Of a stretch of 34,766 bases of DNA, positions 32,168-34,766 are shown one piece after another. The stretch's first letter is position 1; the number at the start of each line of letters is the position of its first letter. A program made the translations under genes and the position numbers. This DNA is from an uncultured Bacteroidota bacterium (GTDB lineage Bacteria; Bacteroidota; Bacteroidia; Bacteroidales; WCHB1-69). The notes beneath the pieces were generated by a model. That model was given only the letters and a program-made list of their open reading frames with translations, searched no databases and had not been told where the DNA came from. Location: positions 1-34,766 of the forward strand of contig CACYHL010000030.1 of the NCBI GenBank assembly GCA_902774205.1, read 5' to 3'.

Positions 32168-33109
32168 TTATTTGAATGACAATATGTTAATCGAGTTTTT
32201 CCGCATAGTGATACGATAATCCCCTTCGGGAAGCATTTCGCCCTCAACCTCGCATCTGCCGTATGGTGAGGCAGTCACAACCAACGCGTCAGTCTGGTAA
32301 ACCTCTATCTCGCTAAGATGTTTTATATGGCTTCCAGAATAGAGTTTCTTAACATTTTTTATGACCTTGGAGGGTTTAATATCTTTGATGACTACAACAT
32401 CGAAAATTCCGTCATCTGGCTTAGCCATAGGCACTTGCCTCATTCCATTGCCATTGTACTCACAAATGCCGACAGCTATTGAGAATATTTTGTCGGTAAC
32501 AGAGAAACTGGGGGAGAAAATTGACATCTGTGCGGATTTGTAAGAGAAAAGGACTTTCAGCAGATTGATAAGATAAGTTGCTGAGGAGAAGTACTTTGGC
32601 TTGTTACCAACAGTTTTTTTTATCACTTCCGCATCGAAGCCGAAGCCGGCGATATTGACAAAATGGCGTGTTGCCGCGACTTTGTCTCCGCGAAGCACCT
32701 CGACCAAACCGACATCGTGACTGATAAAATGGGCGTTGAACATCTGCCGTGCCGTTTCAATGGCGTCTTTTGGGTAGCGGTGTGTGCGGCACCAGTCGTT
32801 GCCCGTGCCAAGCGGAAACGGGATAATATAAACTTTTGTAGTGTCAATTCCGGAGTTGAAAATTGCGTTCACAACCTCGTTCAAAGTGCCGTCGCCGCCG
32901 AAGACCATGAAATGGCAGTTGCCTTCCTTGCACAATTTGTCGATAGTTGTCCTGCATATCCCGCTGTTTATCACGATATGGCTTTCAAAACGTACAGATT
33001 CACGTATCAGGAGGTCCTTTATCGGCTCTGTATAATTTAAACATTTGTCTGATAATGAATTAGGATTGATTATCAGGTGCCACAACTCAGATTTTAGAAA
33101 AGCCTTCAC
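32168..33109 (-). CDS. Diacylglycerol kinase family lipid kinase
   Basis: A 313-residue cytoplasmic lipid kinase of the DAGK_cat/YegS/sphingosine kinase superfamily. Landmarks are LWHLIINPNSLSDK, the nucleotide-binding FMVFGGDGTLNEVVNAIF, IIPFPLGTGNDWCR and HFVNIAGFGFDAEVIKKT, with a C-terminal beta-sandwich (ISIFSPSFSVTDKIFSI is replaced here by MSIFSPSFSVTDKIF) ending GEMLPEGDYRITMRKNS. I use the GTG at 33109, downstream of the -7 box at 33151-33158; a longer frame to 33181 runs across it, and a TTG at 33085 is also possible. It heads a four-gene operon with SDR, ICMT-like and serine hydrolase genes. Confidence 0.85.
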   Translation of the reverse strand: MKAFLKSELWHLIINPNSLSDKCLNYTEPIKDLLIRESVRFESHIVINSGICRTTIDKLCKEGNCHFMVFGGDGTLNEVVNAIFNSGIDTTKVYIIPFPLGTGNDWCRTHRYPKDAIETARQMFNAHFISHDVGLVEVLRGDKVAATRHFVNIAGFGFDAEVIKKTVGNKPKYFSSATYLINLLKVLFSYKSAQMSIFSPSFSVTDKIFSIAVGICEYNGNGMRQVPMAKPDDGIFDVVVIKDIKPSKVIKNVKKLYSGSHIKHLSEIEVYQTDALVVTASPYGRCEVEGEMLPEGDYRITMRKNSINILSFK

Positions 33110-33150
33110 AAAATGTTGTTTTTGAGGGTGAATATGAGAAAAATGAAGTG

Positions 33151-33158
33151 CAAAGGTA
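33151..33158 (-). promoter_or_regulatory. Promoter -7 box of the lipid kinase operon
   Basis: Minus strand TACCTTTG, 41 bases before the GTG at 33109. Confidence 0.55.
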
Positions 33159-33273
33159 ATATTTTTAACGGAAATACCCAATCATTTTAATATCAATTCA
33201 AAAGAGAAACAGCTCTTACCTCAAAATGATAAAGAATAGAATTTTAATTTTACAGATGTTTTTGTAACAGAAT

Positions 33274-34347
33274 TCACTTCGTCACAAATACCATATCCGC
33301 ACCATAGACAATGTCGTTGCCACAAATAGCATACGCTCTCACAAAATATTTTGTTTGAGGTAAAAGATTTGTAAGCGTGCCTGTAAAATTCCCTACACCG
33401 CCGACTTCAGCGGAGTGGCTGTCATTCAAATCCGCATTACCTGTCGTATTCCAGCAAATCCCTCTTTCTGTAATCTCATAGCCGCATGGGGAAACGACAT
33501 TGCCACCGCAAACAGCTGTGTAAGTTGATATTCCTGTAACAACAGTTGTGATAACCTTTGGCTGGCAAGCTATGGTTCCCAATGCTGTGAGCACGCCATC
33601 AAGACTGTCCACAACACCAAGCAGACTATCTGCTTTAGTGGTAGCGGCAACAGCAAGTGAACAACATGACACAGGTAAAACAACACTGCCGCCGCGCTCA
33701 AGTTTCAGCGTGTCACCTGACAGCGTTATCTGCTGCGAGTCAACGTATGATGTGATATAACCCGCATCATTATTGAAATAAGAAACCGACTGTATAGAAT
33801 CATAAGTCAGATAACCAACATCATTTATGTACGATGAAAGGCTGTCGGGAAAATGAATATCCACAACAGGGAGTTTCACGAAACTGTTGGTGGCGCCATT
33901 AAGGAAAATGGTGTCATTGCTAATTGTAAGTGTTTGCTGCTCGGTAAAGTTTATATTGTCAGCGTGCTGTGCAAAAGGCACACCCGACACCAACTGTGTG
34001 CCGGTGATTGTATAATTGGAGCCCCCTGTAATGTCAAACTCACTTTTAAGGTAATAGGAATGTTTAGTCCAATCCAGATTCGTCATGCTGCCTGAAACCA
34101 CATTGCCTTTACCCACCATCAATGCGATAAGGCCATTAGCTGTGGTCTTAACTGTATGTGTTTCAGCATAATCGCACACACCATTTGGAATGTCACGGAG
34201 AAGCGAAATCCTCACACCGACCAACTGCTCTATGACAAGATGGTTGTTGCTGTCGCGCACCACCGCCTGATACGAAAAATTGTTATTCTGCGCAAATAAT
34301 GTTACGGCAGATATAAAAATGCATATTATTATTGAAATTCTTTTCAT
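33274..34347 (-). CDS. Secreted repeat protein of the FISUMP-associated type with a fibronectin-like C-terminal domain
   Basis: A 357-residue exported protein (signal MKRISIIICIFISAVTLFAQ). The N-terminal part, NFSYQAVVRDSNNHLVIEQL, VGVRISLL, is a common Bacteroidota surface-protein start. The middle (about 130-250) is a low-complexity Ser/Asp-rich linker with short repeated blocks (TISNDTIFLNG, TLSGDTLKLERG). The last about 95 residues form a fibronectin type III-like domain (AVCGGNVVSPCGYEITERGI, NFTGTLTNLLPQTKYFVRAY). No T9SS sorting domain was recognised. The role is probably adhesive or structural (inference). The neighbouring upstream gene at 34381 is a FISUMP protein of related architecture. 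Confidence 0.7.
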   Translation of the reverse strand: MKRISIIICIFISAVTLFAQNNNFSYQAVVRDSNNHLVIEQLVGVRISLLRDIPNGVCDYAETHTVKTTANGLIALMVGKGNVVSGSMTNLDWTKHSYYLKSEFDITGGSNYTITGTQLVSGVPFAQHADNINFTEQQTLTISNDTIFLNGATNSFVKLPVVDIHFPDSLSSYINDVGYLTYDSIQSVSYFNNDAGYITSYVDSQQITLSGDTLKLERGGSVVLPVSCCSLAVAATTKADSLLGVVDSLDGVLTALGTIACQPKVITTVVTGISTYTAVCGGNVVSPCGYEITERGICWNTTGNADLNDSHSAEVGGVGNFTGTLTNLLPQTKYFVRAYAICGNDIVYGADMVFVTK

Positions 34348-34380
34348 CGTACATTATTCATTGTTAATTGTACATTGATA

Positions 34381-34766
34381 TCAGTCTTTTATACAACGGA
34401 CAGAATGGTATTGGTCTCTGTTCGTAGTCCCATTATAAACGTATGCATGGTTATAATACAAGTAAAAATAATAAGGTTGATATCCTTGAGTTTCTGTTGA
34501 AAGCCAATAATAAACATATTCATCAAGACCACCATCATATCCACCTGCTGGCTCAGCCGAGAATCCTGAAGCATTATTACCATTCAAATCATTGCCAATA
34601 GTACAAGGACTATCATCATCAATCCAGTTGGATTGTGAGGCTAACGCCTTCGCTGTGTAGGTTGCTGTATTGCTGCAACTGCTTGTGCTGCTCACGTAAG
34701 AGATTAATGTGTTATATTCCGTTTGGGTCGGTATATGCCAGCCATCTGGACAAATACCCTGAGCAC
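34381..34766 (-). CDS. FISUMP-domain secreted protein, 3' part
   Basis: The open frame extends past the right edge of the window, so only the last about 128 residues are seen. GICPDGWHIPTQTEYNTL is the signature of the Fib_succ_major (FISUMP) domain, and the ending YYFYLYYNHAYVYNG, HSVRCIKD fits its C-terminal strands. These Bacteroidota/Fibrobacterota proteins are thought to be surface or cell-envelope proteins; the function is not known. It lies 33 bases upstream of the secreted protein gene at 33274-34347, perhaps a paralogous pair in one operon. Confidence 0.85.
   Translation of the reverse strand, partial: AQGICPDGWHIPTQTEYNTLISYVSSTSSCSNTATYTAKALASQSNWIDDDSPCTIGNDLNGNNASGFSAEPAGGYDGGLDEYVYYWLSTETQGYQPYYFYLYYNHAYVYNGTTNRDQYHSVRCIKD

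Overview
The window looks like a chromosomal segment of a member of the Bacteroidales (Bacteroidota), most likely an uncultured gut or oral type. The evidence is the repeated Bacteroidota promoter -7 box (TAnnTTTG) upstream of many genes, the scarcity of Shine-Dalgarno sites, type IX secretion parts (PorQ, a PorP/SprF protein and a cargo protease with a C-terminal sorting domain), and families typical of the phylum (DUF1573, DUF5618, FISUMP, RhuM, four-helix-bundle S23-like protein). Both window edges cut through genes.

Layout. Positions 1-5 kb form a visibly more GC-rich patch: the 3' end of a hexapeptide acetyltransferase, a flavodoxin-like lipoprotein, a secreted protein with a DUF6794-like tail, a gene fragment, an EFR1-type flavodoxin/ferredoxin protein and a free methionine-(R)-sulfoxide reductase. 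A C10 (streptopain-like) protease follows at 5-6 kb, then a 734-base non-coding stretch that holds a dense run of perfect hairpins, then a 5'-eroded DUF4143-type ATPase. Four tRNA genes (Thr-TGT, Tyr-GTA, Gly-TCC, Gly-GCC, all minus strand, with promoter and terminator) lie at 8.05-8.39 kb. Next are porQ and a cdaA/HsdR-N pair, divergent from panC-panD-gpmA. DUF1573, yajC, ybbR-like, coaE and an ABC ATPase run rightwards to 16.06 kb, where they meet head-on, with no spacer, a minus-strand reading frame that joins RarA to a PorP/SprF protein. From 18.4 to 20.7 kb lie rsmI, fused in frame to a RhuM remnant, and two tandem damaged DUF5618 copies. The rest is mostly minus-strand housekeeping: (TPR-like)-secG-dxs, LutA-like-isocitrate dehydrogenase-tsaB-uvrC, a plus-strand universal stress protein, an operon of lipid kinase, SDR, ICMT-like methyltransferase and serine hydrolase, and two surface or secreted proteins at the right edge.

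How it fits together. PorQ, PorP/SprF and the CTD-bearing protease belong to type IX secretion. CdaA and the YbbR-like protein may relate to c-di-AMP signalling. panC/panD/coaE are three steps of the pantothenate-to-CoA route. No phage, CRISPR array, complete transposon or obvious defence island is present. The unusual content is the number of broken or fused genes (near 3.1, 6.7, 13.1, 17.1, 19.1 and 19.9-20.7 kb) and the unexplained hairpin-rich element at 6.1-6.4 kb. All family assignments come from reading motifs; no database search was run.
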